Below are positions 1 to 7,221 of a DNA stretch of 11,469 bases, one piece after another. Under the pieces are notes generated by a model, which had not been told where the DNA came from, ran no database searches, and saw only the letters and a program-made list of their open reading frames with translations. Both the position numbers and the translations under genes were made by a program. Each line of letters starts with the position of its first letter. Position 1 is the stretch's first letter. Source of the DNA: an uncultured Ruminococcus sp. (GTDB lineage: Bacteria > Bacillota > Clostridia > Oscillospirales > CAG-272); assembly GCA_902778985.1 (NCBI GenBank), contig CACYZS010000037.1, forward strand, positions 1 to 11,469, in the 5' to 3' direction.

Positions 1-720
1 GTTTCCGATTATAAGATCAGAAAGTATCTGAAAGAAAAACTCCAGGCAGCCGGCGTTCCGAAGGTCGAGATCGAGCGCGACCGGGCGAGAGTCCGCGTGT
101 TCATCCACTGCGCGAAGCCCGGTATGGTGATCGGACGCGGCGGCGTCGAGATCGAGAAGCTGAAAACCGAACTCGAAGCGATGGTCGGGAAACCGGTCGC
201 CGTCAACGTGTTCGAGATCAAGAACCCCGATCTGAACGCACAGCTCGTCGCCGAGAGCATCGCCTCGCAGCTTGAAAGAAGAACCTCGTTCCGCCGCGCC
301 ATGAAACAGGCGATCGGCAGAACCATGAAACTCGGCGCCAAGGGCGTGAAAGTGTCCTGCGGCGGCCGTCTCGGCGGCGCCGAGATCGCGCGTACCGAGC
401 ACTACCACGAAGGAACCATTCCGCTGCAGACGCTCCGCGCCGACATCGAGTACGGTTTCTGGGAAGCCAACACCACCTACGGTAAGATCGGCGTCAAGGT
501 CTGGATCTACAGAGGGGAAGTCCTCTCCGAGAACGCAGGCGCCGCCGAGAGAAGACCGGAAGAGCGTCGCGACAGACGCCCGCGCCGCAACGACGGCAAC
601 CGTCGTGACGGCGACCGTCGGTTCGGCAACAACGCCGGACCCCGCAGCGGCGGCGAACGCCGCTTCGGCAGAAACGCCGGTGGCCGGAACTTCAACAAAT
701 CCAACGAAGGGGGCAACTGA
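1..720 (+). CDS. rpsC: 30S ribosomal protein S3, 5'-truncated by window edge
   Basis: S3 sits on the head of the small subunit, binds the 3' domain of 16S rRNA and, with S4 and S5, lines the mRNA entry channel. The frame is open from base 1, so the N-terminus lies outside the window; from memory of the family about 30-35 residues are missing. Visible residues 41-50 ([10 protein letters not shown]) carry the GxxG loop of the type 2 KH domain. The C-terminal domain follows, with the highly conserved stretches [17 protein letters not shown] and [19 protein letters not shown]. After the domain ends, visible residues 183-239 form a low-complexity tail with 17 arginines among 57 residues plus many Gly, Asn and Asp; RRFGxNAG occurs twice in it. 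The stop lies two bases before rplP. Identity is certain; the tail is probably disordered and RNA-contacting (inference). Confidence 0.98.
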   Translation, partial: VSDYKIRKYLKEKLQAAGVPKVEIERDRARVRVFIHCAKPGMVIGRGGVEIEKLKTELEAMVGKPVAVNVFEIKNPDLNAQLVAESIASQLERRTSFRRAMKQAIGRTMKLGAKGVKVSCGGRLGGAEIARTEHYHEGTIPLQTLRADIEYGFWEANTTYGKIGVKVWIYRGEVLSENAGAAERRPEERRDRRPRRNDGNRRDGDRRFGNNAGPRSGGERRFGRNAGGRNFNKSNEGGN

Positions 721-722
721 CA

Positions 723-1148
723 ATGTTAATGCCGAAAAGAGTCAAGTACCGTCGTGTTCAGCGCGGTCGTATGAAGGGCAAAGCCCTGCGCGGCAACACC
801 GTCACGAACGGCAGTTTCGGACTCGTGGCGCTTGAGCCCGCCTGGATCACGAGCAATCAGATCGAGGCGGCCCGTATCGCCATGACCCGTTATATCAAGC
901 GCGGCGGTAAAGTCTGGATCAAGATTTTCCCCGACAAGCCCATTACGGAAAAGCCCGCCGAGACTCGTATGGGTTCCGGTAAAGGTTCGCCCGAGTACTG
1001 GGTCGCGGTGGTGAAACCCGGACGCGTCCTGTTCGAGATGGACGGGATCTCCGAGGAAGTCGCCAAAGAGGCAATGCGTCTTGCCGGTCACAAACTGCCG
1101 ATCAAGACCAAGTTCGTTGCCAAGGAACAAGAGGCAGAGGAGGTTTGA
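723..1148 (+). CDS. rplP: 50S ribosomal protein L16
   Basis: L16 binds 23S rRNA near the A-site and P-site tRNA elbows and is needed for a competent peptidyl transferase centre. The 141-residue product is the usual family length. It begins with the canonical [19 protein letters not shown] and contains the signature [20 protein letters not shown] in its middle. The ATG follows the rpsC stop by two bases, and the ribosome binding site (the G-run in GAAGGGGG) lies inside the rpsC tail codons, so translation is likely coupled to S3. The C-terminus ends in a short acidic run (EQEAEEV) that also encodes the AGGAGG ribosome binding site of rpmC. Confidence 0.99.
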   Translation: MLMPKRVKYRRVQRGRMKGKALRGNTVTNGSFGLVALEPAWITSNQIEAARIAMTRYIKRGGKVWIKIFPDKPITEKPAETRMGSGKGSPEYWVAVVKPGRVLFEMDGISEEVAKEAMRLAGHKLPIKTKFVAKEQEAEEV

Positions 1149-1151
1149 GCC

Positions 1152-1340
1152 GTGAAAGCAGAAGAACTCAGAAGCATGAGCGCCGAGCAACTCGGCGTCA
1201 AACTGCAGGACCTCAAGAAGGAACTGTTCAATCTCCGCTTCCAGCACGCGATCAACCAACTTGACAATCCCCACAAGATCACCGACGTCAAGCACGATAT
1301 CGCTCGCGTGATGACTGTTCTTCGCGAGAAGAACGCTTGA
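1152..1340 (+). CDS. rpmC: 50S ribosomal protein L29
   Basis: L29 is a small two-helix protein beside L23 at the polypeptide exit tunnel, where nascent-chain factors dock. The product has 62 residues, normal for the family, with the typical core [20 protein letters not shown] followed by a basic second helix. The start codon is GTG at 1152. It is supported by an AGGAGG ribosome binding site at 1138-1143, eight bases upstream and inside the rplP coding end, and by the expected N-terminus [10 protein letters not shown]. The gene lies three bases after rplP and thirteen before rpsQ. Confidence 0.97.
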   Translation: MKAEELRSMSAEQLGVKLQDLKKELFNLRFQHAINQLDNPHKITDVKHDIARVMTVLREKNA

Positions 1341-1353
1341 AGGAGGACGTAAA

Positions 1354-1611
1354 ATGGAAGAACGTAATTTGAGAAAAGTCAGAGTCGGCCGCGTCGTCAG
1401 CAACAAGATGGATAAGACCATCGCGGTCGCGATCGAGGACCACGTCCGCCACCCGAAGTACGGGAAGATCATCAAGCGTACCGTGAAGATCTACGCGCAC
1501 GATGCGGACAACGCCTGCCAGATCGGCGATAAGGTCTCCGTCATGGAGACCAGACCTCTCTCCAAGATGAAGAGATGGCGTCTCGTCGAGATCATCGAAC
1601 GGGCACAGTAA
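1354..1611 (+). CDS. rpsQ: 30S ribosomal protein S17
   Basis: S17 is an OB-fold primary binder of the 5' domain of 16S rRNA in the small-subunit body. The 85-residue product has the family pattern: N-terminal [19 protein letters not shown], then [18 protein letters not shown], then a loop and the conserved [16 protein letters not shown] near the C-terminus. An AGGAGG ribosome binding site at 1341-1346 sits seven bases before the ATG. It is the last gene of the S10-type part; a 69-base spacer separates it from rplN, longer than most gaps here. Confidence 0.99.
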   Translation: MEERNLRKVRVGRVVSNKMDKTIAVAIEDHVRHPKYGKIIKRTVKIYAHDADNACQIGDKVSVMETRPLSKMKRWRLVEIIERAQ

Positions 1612-1680
1612 TCGAGAAACTCAATTCAGAAGTAGGCAGGTCAAAACGCTTGCCGAAGAGAATTCAGGAGGAAAAGATCA
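1612..1680 (+). other. rpsQ-rplN spacer with short repeat and weak hairpin
   Basis: This spacer sits at the classical S10/spc boundary, where E. coli has the spc promoter. I see no convincing -35/-10 pair. It holds AATTCAGAAG at 1623-1632 and a near copy, AATTCAGGAG, at 1661-1670; the second copy overlaps the AGGAGG ribosome binding site of rplN. Between them a weak six-pair hairpin is possible (1635-1640 with 1649-1654, one G-U pair). Function is unknown, and the structure may be chance. Confidence 0.35.
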
Positions 1681-2049
1681 GTGATTCAGCAACAGTCTTT
1701 AATGAAGGTCGCCGATAACACCGGCGCCAAAGAACTGATGTGTATCCGTGTTCTCGGCGGTTCCCGTCGTCGCTACGCCGGTATCGGCGATATCGTTGTC
1801 TGCGCCGTTAAAAAGGCGGCGCCCAACGGGGTCGTGAAGAAGGGCGAAGTGGTCAAGGCGGTCGTCGTCCGTACGGTGAAGGAACTTCGCCGGGCAGACG
1901 GATCCTATATCAAGTTCGATGAGAACGCGGCTGTCATTCTCAAGGATGACAACACCCCGAAGGGGACGCGTATTTTCGGCCCTGTGGCAAGAGAGCTCCG
2001 CGACAGCGATTTCACCAAGATCCTGTCCCTCGCTCCCGAAGTACTTTGA
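1681..2049 (+). CDS. rplN: 50S ribosomal protein L14
   Basis: L14 binds 23S rRNA at the subunit interface, contacts L19 and is the docking site of the silencing factor RsfS. The product has 122 residues, exactly the usual length. The start is GTG at 1681, giving [20 protein letters not shown], the canonical N-terminus, behind an AGGAGG ribosome binding site about nine bases upstream. The C-terminal half has the conserved [19 protein letters not shown] and ends SLAPEVL as in most bacteria. First gene of the spc-type part; rplX follows after fifteen bases. Confidence 0.99.
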   Translation: MIQQQSLMKVADNTGAKELMCIRVLGGSRRRYAGIGDIVVCAVKKAAPNGVVKKGEVVKAVVVRTVKELRRADGSYIKFDENAAVILKDDNTPKGTRIFGPVARELRDSDFTKILSLAPEVL

Positions 2050-2064
2050 TCGGAGGAAGCAACA

Positions 2065-2418
2065 ATGAGTAAAATGCACATCAAAACGGGCGATACCGTT
2101 GTCGTTCTCTCCGGCAGCGACAGATGGATGAGGAAGGACGGCGAGAGGACCCGCCGCATCGGAAAAGTCATCGCGACCTCTCCCGAAGAGGGCAAGGTCA
2201 TCGTCGAGGGCGTCAACGTCGTGTCCAAGCATACCAAGGCGCGCAAACAGGGCGACGTCAGCGGTATCATCAAGACCGAAGGCGCGGTCTACGCGTCGAA
2301 GGTCCAACTCTACTGCCCCAACTGCGGGTGCGGCAGACGTGTGAAAGCCGGTTACGAGACCGTGGACGGCAAACAGGTCAAGGTTCGCCTCTGCGTCAAG
2401 TGCGGCAAGAAGATCTGA
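2065..2418 (+). CDS. rplX: 50S ribosomal protein L24 with KOW-loop insertion and zinc ribbon
   Basis: L24 is an early assembly protein that binds the 5' region of 23S rRNA through an N-terminal KOW domain. The product has 117 residues. The KOW motif starts normally ([11 protein letters not shown], residues 7-17), but the loop that is usually a short KDKGKxGKV-like turn is longer here. [18 protein letters not shown] adds roughly nine mostly basic residues, which explains the length above the usual 100-110. The rest is typical: [12 protein letters not shown], then a C-terminal ribbon with Cys84, Cys87, Cys110 and Cys113 arranged CPNC and CVKC, plus an extra Cys89. GGAGG at about 2051-2055 precedes the ATG. 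Zinc binding is inferred from the spacing. Confidence 0.97.
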   Translation: MSKMHIKTGDTVVVLSGSDRWMRKDGERTRRIGKVIATSPEEGKVIVEGVNVVSKHTKARKQGDVSGIIKTEGAVYASKVQLYCPNCGCGRRVKAGYETVDGKQVKVRLCVKCGKKI

Positions 2419-2434
2419 GGAGGAGGAAGAGACA

Positions 2435-2974
2435 ATGTCGAGATTTGCCGAAAAGTATAAGAACGAAGTCGCTCCTGCTCTGATGACGAAATTCGCCTAC
2501 AAGAGCCCGATGCAGATCCCGCGCTTCGACAAGATCGTGATCAACGTCGGCGTGGGCGACGCGCGTGAGAACGCCAAGGTCATCGACAGCGTGATCGACG
2601 AGATCACCATGATCGCGGGTCAGAAGGCGGTTCCCACCTATGCCAGAAAGTCGGTCGCGAACTTCAAGGTCCGTCAGGGCATGAAGATCGGCGTCAAAGT
2701 GACGCTCCGCGGCGAGAGAATGTACGAGTTTATGGATAAACTCTTCAACTTCGCTCTCCCCCGCGTCCGTGACTTCAAGGGCATCAATCCCAACGCCTTC
2801 GACGGGAGAGGCAACTACTCCCTCGGTCTGAAGGAACAGTTGATCTTCCCCGAAGTCGAGTACGACAAGGTCGAGAAGATCCGCGGTATGGATATCGTAT
2901 TCGTTACCACCGCCGGAACCGACGAGGAAGCCAAAGAGTTGCTTGCTCTTATGGGCGCTCCCTTTTCCAAATAA
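2435..2974 (+). CDS. rplE: 50S ribosomal protein L5
   Basis: L5 binds 5S rRNA with L18 in the central protuberance, forms part of intersubunit bridge B1b and contacts P-site tRNA. The 179-residue product is full length, with the conserved [16 protein letters not shown] near the N-terminus, the [20 protein letters not shown] region, then [20 protein letters not shown] and the C-terminal [27 protein letters not shown] run just after the rplX stop gives the ribosome binding site. In E. coli, S8 represses the spc operon by binding near the start of this gene; I see no obvious copy of that site here, but that was judged by eye only. Confidence 0.99.
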   Translation: MSRFAEKYKNEVAPALMTKFAYKSPMQIPRFDKIVINVGVGDARENAKVIDSVIDEITMIAGQKAVPTYARKSVANFKVRQGMKIGVKVTLRGERMYEFMDKLFNFALPRVRDFKGINPNAFDGRGNYSLGLKEQLIFPEVEYDKVEKIRGMDIVFVTTAGTDEEAKELLALMGAPFSK

Positions 2975-2992
2975 TGCAGGAGGAAAACGAGA

Positions 2993-3178
2993 ATGGCTAA
3001 AAAATCCATGATTCTGAAGCAGCAGAGAACCCCCAAGTTCTCGACCAGAGCGTACAACCGCTGCAAGATCTGCGGAAGACCTCACGCATATATCCGGAAA
3101 TACGGGATCTGCCGTATCTGCTTCCGTGAACTTGCCTACAAGGGCGAGATCCCGGGCGTCAGAAAGGCGAGCTGGTAA
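2993..3178 (+). CDS. rpsN: 30S ribosomal protein S14, zinc-binding (type Z)
   Basis: S14 is a late-binding protein of the small-subunit head. This is the short, 61-residue zinc form, with Cys24, Cys27, Cys40 and Cys43 (CKIC and CRIC) holding one zinc ion, and the conserved C-terminal [25 protein letters not shown] precedes the ATG by eight bases. The TAA stop at 3176-3178 is in the same reading frame as rpsH, and that frame stays open from 3179 to the rpsH stop at 3631. Only one stop codon therefore separates S14 and S8 in frame, which matters because rpsH lacks a clear start. N-terminal [10 protein letters not shown] is typical of the type Z family. Confidence 0.99.
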   Translation: MAKKSMILKQQRTPKFSTRAYNRCKICGRPHAYIRKYGICRICFRELAYKGEIPGVRKASW

Positions 3179-3195
3179 TCCGAGAAGCCTCAACC

Positions 3196-3233
3196 GACCG
3201 GAAGGAAAGCCGGCGCGGCTTTAACCGCCGGTC
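3196..3233 (+). promoter_or_regulatory. Strong hairpin in rpsN-rpsH spacer
   Basis: An inverted repeat fills the space where the rpsH ribosome binding site would be expected. The outer arms GACCGG (3196-3201) and CCGGTC (3228-3233) pair perfectly. The inner arms AAAGCCG (3206-3212) and CGGCTTT (3216-3222) pair perfectly around a GCG loop. GG at 3204-3205 can also pair with CC at 3225-3226, for about fifteen pairs in all. A competing fold pairs CCGG 3210-3213 with 3228-3231 and CGG 3216-3218 with CCG 3225-3227, leaving a CTTTAA loop. The only Shine-Dalgarno-like sequence nearby, GGAAGG at 3200-3205, lies within the structure. No U-run follows, so it is not a standard terminator. A role in rpsH control is inference. 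Confidence 0.6.
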
Positions 3234-3259
3234 AGCCGCCGCGGGATGTTATCGCAGAT

Positions 3260-3631
3260 ATGCTCACCCGGATCCGGAACGCCAACGACGCGAAACACCA
3301 GAGCGTTGACATTCCCGCGTCCAACATGAAGCGCGCGATCGCCGATATCCTGCTCGAAGAGGGCTATATCAAGGCGTTCCAGACGATCGAAGACGGCAAG
3401 CAGGGGATCATTCGCATCACCCTGAAGTACGGCGAGGGCAAAGCGAAGGTCATTCACGGTCTTCGTCGCGTCTCGAAGCCCGGTCTTCGGATCTACGCTT
3501 CCTGCGAGGATATGCCGAGAGTGATGAACGGACTCGGAATCGCGATCGTGTCGACCTCGAAGGGCGTCATGACCGATAAGAAAGCCAGACTTGCCAACGT
3601 CGGCGGCGAAGTGCTCGCCTTCGTGTGGTAA
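3260..3631 (+). CDS. rpsH: 30S ribosomal protein S8, start uncertain
   Basis: S8 is a primary binder of 16S rRNA helix 21 and, in E. coli, the translational repressor of the spc operon. The coordinates given start at the first in-frame ATG, giving 123 residues, but family members (about 130 residues) begin roughly nine residues earlier, with a pattern like M-x-x-T-D-(P/V)[11 protein letters not shown]. Here the codons just upstream of the ATG (3245-3259) encode D-V-I-A-D, so conserved coding sequence continues 5' of it. No ATG, GTG, TTG, CTG or ATT exists in frame back to the rpsN stop, only an ATC at 3251. True coding probably starts near 3233-3251 by unusual initiation, or the sequence has an error. 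The rest is intact, including [20 protein letters not shown] and [18 protein letters not shown] and the terminal GGEVLAFVW. Confidence 0.93.
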   Translation: MLTRIRNANDAKHQSVDIPASNMKRAIADILLEEGYIKAFQTIEDGKQGIIRITLKYGEGKAKVIHGLRRVSKPGLRIYASCEDMPRVMNGLGIAIVSTSKGVMTDKKARLANVGGEVLAFVW

Positions 3632-3649
3632 GGGCGGGGAGGTACTGAA

Positions 3650-4189
3650 ATGTCAAGAATCGGAAGAGAACCCATTACCATTCCCGCAGGCGTGACCGTC
3701 ACCGTTGCCGAAGGTAACGTGGTGACCGTGAAGGGTAAACTCGGCGAAGTGACCGAGACCTTCAATCCCGCGCTCGGGATCAAAGTGGACGGCGCGACCC
3801 TGACCGTCTCCCGTCCGGACGACGAGAAAGAGAACCGTGCGCTCCACGGCCTCACCCGCGCTCTGATCGCCAACATGGTGAAGGGCGTGACCGAGGGATT
3901 CTCGAAGAAACTCGAGATCGTCGGCGTCGGTTACAAGGTCGAGAAACAGGGCAAGAAGATCGTTCTGAACCTCGGACATTCCCACCCGATCTACTTCGAG
4001 GAGGGGAACGGGATCACCTTTGAGATCCCCGACAACACCACGATCATCGTCAAGGGGTACGACAAGCAGGCGGTCGGACAGATCGCCGCCGTGATCCGCT
4101 CCAAGAGACCGCCCGAACCCTACCTCGGCAAGGGCGTGAAGTACTCCGGCGAGAAGATCCGCCGCAAAGCCGGTAAGACCGGTAAATAA
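3650..4189 (+). CDS. rplF: 50S ribosomal protein L6
   Basis: L6 binds 23S rRNA near the factor-binding site, next to the sarcin-ricin loop and L7/L12 stalk base. The 179-residue product is full length and has the two repeated L6 folds. It opens MSRIGREPITIPAGVTVTV and ends with the signature region PEPYLGKGVKYSGEKIRR followed by KAGKTGK. The usual PYKGKG in that signature reads PYLGKG here, a single unusual Leu in an RNA-binding stretch. GGGGAGG lies nine bases before the ATG, and nineteen bases follow before rplR. Confidence 0.99.
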   Translation: MSRIGREPITIPAGVTVTVAEGNVVTVKGKLGEVTETFNPALGIKVDGATLTVSRPDDEKENRALHGLTRALIANMVKGVTEGFSKKLEIVGVGYKVEKQGKKIVLNLGHSHPIYFEEGNGITFEIPDNTTIIVKGYDKQAVGQIAAVIRSKRPPEPYLGKGVKYSGEKIRRKAGKTGK

Positions 4190-4208
4190 GTGAAAGGAGA
4201 ACGAACTC

Positions 4209-4568
4209 ATGGTCAAGAGAACAGATAAGAACCGTCAGCGTCTGAAAAGACATCTGAGAGTGAGAGGGAAGATCTCGGGGACCGCGGAGCGTCCGCGTCT
4301 TTCGGTGTTCCGCTCGAACGCGCACATCTCGTGCCAGATCATCGACGACACGACGGGCAACACTCTGGTTTCCGCCAGCACCTACGAAAAGGGATTCGAG
4401 GGTATCGGCTCCAACAAGGCGGCGGCGAAGAAGGTCGGCCAACTGATTGCCGAAAGGGCAGCGGAGAAGGGGATCACCACGGTGGTCTTCGACCGCAGCG
4501 GCTATATCTACCACGGACGTGTATCGGAACTGGCTGAAGGCGCTCGCGAGGGCGGCCTGAAGTTCTGA
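4209..4568 (+). CDS. rplR: 50S ribosomal protein L18
   Basis: L18 delivers 5S rRNA to the large subunit together with L5. The 119-residue product shows the conserved basic N-terminus ([19 protein letters not shown]) and the core [20 protein letters not shown], then the C-terminal [20 protein letters not shown] with GLKF at the end. AAGGAG precedes the ATG. It is followed by a 61-base, relatively AT-rich spacer before rpsE, unlike the tight GC-rich junctions elsewhere. Confidence 0.98.
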   Translation: MVKRTDKNRQRLKRHLRVRGKISGTAERPRLSVFRSNAHISCQIIDDTTGNTLVSASTYEKGFEGIGSNKAAAKKVGQLIAERAAEKGITTVVFDRSGYIYHGRVSELAEGAREGGLKF

Positions 4569-4587
4569 TTTTCCGGTTTGTACACTG

Positions 4588-4607
4588 TTTCAAAAGCAAT
4601 TTTGAAA
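4588..4607 (+). promoter_or_regulatory. Perfect AT-rich hairpin with GCAA tetraloop upstream of rpsE
   Basis: TTTCAAAA (4588-4595) and TTTTGAAA (4600-4607) are exact inverted copies around a GCAA loop, a GNRA-type tetraloop. The element lies in the 61-base rplR-rpsE spacer, which is AT-rich against a GC-rich background. The rpsE ribosome binding site AAGGAG (4618-4623) lies eleven bases after the stem and stays free. There is no U-run directly after the stem, so an intrinsic terminator is unlikely. It could be an mRNA stabilising or processing element; function unknown. Confidence 0.5.
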
Positions 4608-4629
4608 TATCAATTTGAAGGAGAAAAAC

Positions 4630-5148
4630 ATGGCTAAACTGATTGATGCGAACGAGTTGGACCTTCAGGAAAAACTCGTCACACTGAACCGTGTTTCCAA
4701 GACCGTTAAAGGTGGCCGTATTGCCCGGTTTGCCGCACTCATGGTGGTCGGCGACGGAAAAGGACACGTCGGTTTTGGTCTCGGTAAGGCTGCCGAAGTT
4801 CCCGACGCGATCCGCAAGGGAATCGAGGACGCCAAGAAAAACCTGATCGAGGTTTCGCTCCAGGGATCGACGATCCCCCACGAGATCCTCGGCATCTACG
4901 GCTCGGGCAGCGTGCTGCTGAAGCCGGCGGCTCCCGGTACCGGTATCATCGCCGGCGGCGCGGTCCGTATCGTTTTGGAACTCGCGGGCGTCCGGAACAT
5001 CCGTTCCAAGTGCCTGCGGTCCAACAACCCCGTCAACGTCGTCAAGGCGACCTTCGAGGGGCTGAAACAACTCCGCACCGCGAGCCAGGTCGCTGCCGAA
5101 CGCGGCATCGACGTCAACGCGGTCAAGGCGAACGGGGGTAACAACTGA
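4630..5148 (+). CDS. rpsE: 30S ribosomal protein S5
   Basis: S5 lies at the mRNA entry channel with S3 and S4 and affects decoding fidelity and spectinomycin response. From the ATG at 4630 the product has 172 residues, behind AAGGAG at 4618-4623. The N-terminal half is the double-stranded-RNA-binding-like S5 domain: [19 protein letters not shown], with the Lys27-Gly28-Gly29 loop linked to spectinomycin in other bacteria, then [20 protein letters not shown]. The C-terminal domain has [20 protein letters not shown] and [24 protein letters not shown] at 4615 could extend it by five residues, but it overlaps the ribosome binding site and was not used. The stop overlaps the rpmD start (ATGA-type junction). 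Confidence 0.98.
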   Translation: MAKLIDANELDLQEKLVTLNRVSKTVKGGRIARFAALMVVGDGKGHVGFGLGKAAEVPDAIRKGIEDAKKNLIEVSLQGSTIPHEILGIYGSGSVLLKPAAPGTGIIAGGAVRIVLELAGVRNIRSKCLRSNNPVNVVKATFEGLKQLRTASQVAAERGIDVNAVKANGGNN

Positions 5149-5327
5149 TGGAAAACGTTAAGATTACGCTCGTCAAGTCCCTGATCGCCTGCAAGCCCAA
5201 CCAGAAGAAGACCGCGCGTTGCCTCGGCCTTCGGAAGATCGGCGACTCCATCGTTCTGAAGAACGACGCCGCCACGCAGGGCATGATCACCGTTATCACC
5301 CACCTGGTCAAGGTGGAGACCGTTTGA
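5148..5327 (+). CDS. rpmD: 50S ribosomal protein L30
   Basis: L30 is a small alpha-beta protein on 23S rRNA near the 5S region. The product is 59 residues, typical of the bacterial family: [20 protein letters not shown], then the conserved RCLGLRKIGDSIVLKNDAAT and GMITVITHLVKVETV. The ATG shares one base with the rpsE stop (TGATG at 5146-5150), so it is probably translated by coupling, and there is no strong ribosome binding site of its own. The usual RxTLxxLGL segment reads KKTARCLGL here. The length and the position between S5 and L15 leave no doubt about identity. Confidence 0.97.
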   Translation: MENVKITLVKSLIACKPNQKKTARCLGLRKIGDSIVLKNDAATQGMITVITHLVKVETV

Positions 5328-5355
5328 TCGGAATTGACAGAAGGAGGATAAAAGA

Positions 5356-5799
5356 GTGAAACTCCATGAACTTTCGCCGAACGAAGGATCCGTCAAGGAA
5401 AACTTCCGTCGCGGCAGAGGAACGGGTTCCGGCAACGGAAAAACGGCGGGCAAGGGCCACAAAGGTCAGAACGCCCGTTCGGGCGGCGGCGTCCGTCCGG
5501 GCTTCCAGGGCGGTCAGTTGCCCCTTTACAGAAAACTCCCGAAGAGAGGGTTCCACAACAAGTTCGGCGTGGTCTACGCCGTCGTGAACGTGGACGATCT
5601 CGACAAGAAGTTCGAGGAAGGCGCTACGGTTGACGCCGAGGCGCTTCTCGAGTCCGGCATCATCAGCAAGGTATGCGATGGGATCAAGGTCCTCGGCAGA
5701 GGCGAGATCACCAAAAAACTTACTGTGAAAGCGGCGGTCTTTTCGGAAACGGCGAAAGGAAAGATAGAAGCAGCAGGTGGAAAGACCGAGGTGATTTGA
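5356..5799 (+). CDS. rplO: 50S ribosomal protein L15
   Basis: L15 is an early 50S assembly protein whose long, glycine- and arginine-rich N-terminal arm reaches into 23S rRNA. The 147-residue product begins [20 protein letters not shown], continues with the Gly/Lys-rich arm [20 protein letters not shown] and then [18 protein letters not shown], and has a compact C-terminal domain ([19 protein letters not shown]). The start is GTG at 5356 behind AAGGAGG at about 5341-5347. Its last codons contain GAGGTGA (5788-5794), the ribosome binding site for secY, which starts one base after the stop. Confidence 0.98.
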   Translation: MKLHELSPNEGSVKENFRRGRGTGSGNGKTAGKGHKGQNARSGGGVRPGFQGGQLPLYRKLPKRGFHNKFGVVYAVVNVDDLDKKFEEGATVDAEALLESGIISKVCDGIKVLGRGEITKKLTVKAAVFSETAKGKIEAAGGKTEVI

Positions 5800-5800
5800 G

Positions 5801-7198
5801 ATGCTTCAGACGTTAAAGAACGCGTGGAGAACACCTGAAATCAAGCAAAAGATCCTTTTCGTGCTGTTCATTCTTTTCTTGTACAGACTCGGAACGGTCA
5901 TTCCGGTTCCCTTCGTTGACGCCGCGAACTTCTCGAGAAACTTCAGCGGGACGATCTTCAGTTATATGGACACCCTGTCGGGCGGCGCGCTCTCGACCGC
6001 GACTCTGTTCGCGCTCGGTATCTCCCCCTATATCACGGCGTCCATCGTCATTCAACTTCTCTGCGTCGCGTTCCCGAAGAAACTCGGTGAACTCGGCAAG
6101 ACCGAAGAGGGCAAGAAGAAGTTGAACAACATCACCCGCTTCGTGACCATCCTGCTCGCACTCGTGACCGCGATCGGCTACTATCTGCTGCTCGCGAACA
6201 ACGGAATGGTCATGACCTTCGCGACCAAGGACGGCGCTGGCAACTGGACCTGGTTCCTGTACGCCGCGACCATCGTGGTCTGCTTCTGCGCCGGCGCCGC
6301 ACTCATCATGTGGCTGGCGGAGAAGATCAACGAGAACGGGCTGGGGAACGGCATTTCGCTGATCCTGTTCGCGAACATCGTCGCGGGCACCGTCTCGTTC
6401 TTCATCCGGCTCGGCACCGTCGTCTCCTACTCCATCAAGGGGCAGAGCGCGACGGGCGACAAGTGGCTGTACGGCTCGCTCGCGGTTCTGTTCGCGATCG
6501 CCGTCGTCGCCATCATCGTCGGGCTTACGATCTTCGTTATTTTCATCACCGGTTCCGAACGTCGGATTCCCGTCCAGTACGCGAAGCGCGTGGTCGGACG
6601 GAAACTGATGGGCGGACAGAACTCCACCCTTCCCATCAAGTTGAATATGACCGGCGTTATGCCGATCATCTTCGCGAGTTCGATCATCTCGATCCCGCCG
6701 ACGATCATGACGCTTATGGGAACGAGCCAGGAGAGCGGGGTCTACAAGTTCTTCGCTCCCACGGGTTGGTTCTATCCTACGATGGAGTTCCTTCTCATCA
6801 TCTTCTTCGCGTATTTCTATATCAACATTTCTTTCGATCCTGTGGAAGTCGCGAACAACCTGAAGAAGCAGGGCGGTACGATCCCCGGTATCCGGCAGGG
6901 ACGTCCCACGGTCGACTTTATCCGTAAAGTCCTCCGTCGGATCACTCTGATCGGCGCACTCTTCCTCGGCGTCATCGCGATCCTTCCGATCATCGGCAGC
7001 CCGCTGGTTATGCAGCCCATCATCAAGGCGCTGATCGAGGACTACTACGGCAGTTCGGTTTCGAGCCTTGCGCAGACCCTTGCCGGCACCTTCACCTTCG
7101 GCGGTACTTCGCTGCTGATCGTGGTCGGCGTCGCGCAGGAGACTTTCCGCGAACTCGAAGCGCAACTCACGATGCGGAACTATAAGGGATTCCTTTGA
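5801..7198 (+). CDS. secY: Protein translocase channel subunit SecY
   Basis: SecY is the pore of the Sec translocon, working with SecE, SecG and SecA to move proteins across or into the cytoplasmic membrane. The 465-residue product has about ten hydrophobic segments, at roughly residues 17-38, 62-90 (plug and TM2), 112-133, 150-172, 183-203, 223-250, 283-305, 328-345, 381-399 and 428-446. Diagnostic motifs are GGALSTATLFALGISPYITA (plug region), GSERRIPVQYAKR (a cytoplasmic loop, 251-263) and NNLKKQGGTIPGIRQGRPT (352-370, the loop with the conserved Arg that engages SecA and ribosomes), with C-terminal MRNYKGFL. It is somewhat longer than the usual 430-445 residues, apparently through longer loops such as 203-223. 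The start is one base after rplO, with an extended ribosome binding site inside rplO. Confidence 0.98.
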   Translation: MLQTLKNAWRTPEIKQKILFVLFILFLYRLGTVIPVPFVDAANFSRNFSGTIFSYMDTLSGGALSTATLFALGISPYITASIVIQLLCVAFPKKLGELGKTEEGKKKLNNITRFVTILLALVTAIGYYLLLANNGMVMTFATKDGAGNWTWFLYAATIVVCFCAGAALIMWLAEKINENGLGNGISLILFANIVAGTVSFFIRLGTVVSYSIKGQSATGDKWLYGSLAVLFAIAVVAIIVGLTIFVIFITGSERRIPVQYAKRVVGRKLMGGQNSTLPIKLNMTGVMPIIFASSIISIPPTIMTLMGTSQESGVYKFFAPTGWFYPTMEFLLIIFFAYFYINISFDPVEVANNLKKQGGTIPGIRQGRPTVDFIRKVLRRITLIGALFLGVIAILPIIGSPLVMQPIIKALIEDYYGSSVSSLAQTLAGTFTFGGTSLLIVVGVAQETFRELEAQLTMRNYKGFL

Positions 7199-7221
7199 GT
7201 TCCGGTAAGGGAGAACGGAAG

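Noticed and set aside
726..1475. 249-codon minus-strand open frame across rplP, rpmC and rpsQ
   Set aside because: It crosses three certain genes and their ribosome binding sites and shows no family resemblance; a codon-bias shadow.
3246..3248. ATG just before the rpsH conserved region
   Set aside because: It is in a different frame from S8 and leads to a short unrelated product; it cannot supply the S8 N-terminus without a frameshift.
4615..4617. TTG as an upstream start for S5
   Set aside because: It lies immediately before and overlaps the AAGGAG region that serves the ATG at 4630.
5334..5339. TTGACA resembling a -35 box before rplO
   Set aside because: No -10-like sequence is found at about 17 bases downstream; that region is the rplO ribosome binding site and start.
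5813..7165. 450-codon open frame on the minus strand opposite secY
   Set aside because: The sense strand is an unmistakable SecY. The antisense product is a charged Arg/Asp/Glu-rich string with no fold signature, as expected from mirror reading of GC-rich codons.
7195..7197. TTG as an upstream start for Adk
   Set aside because: It overlaps the secY stop, and the ATG at 7222 gives the standard N-terminus right before the P-loop.
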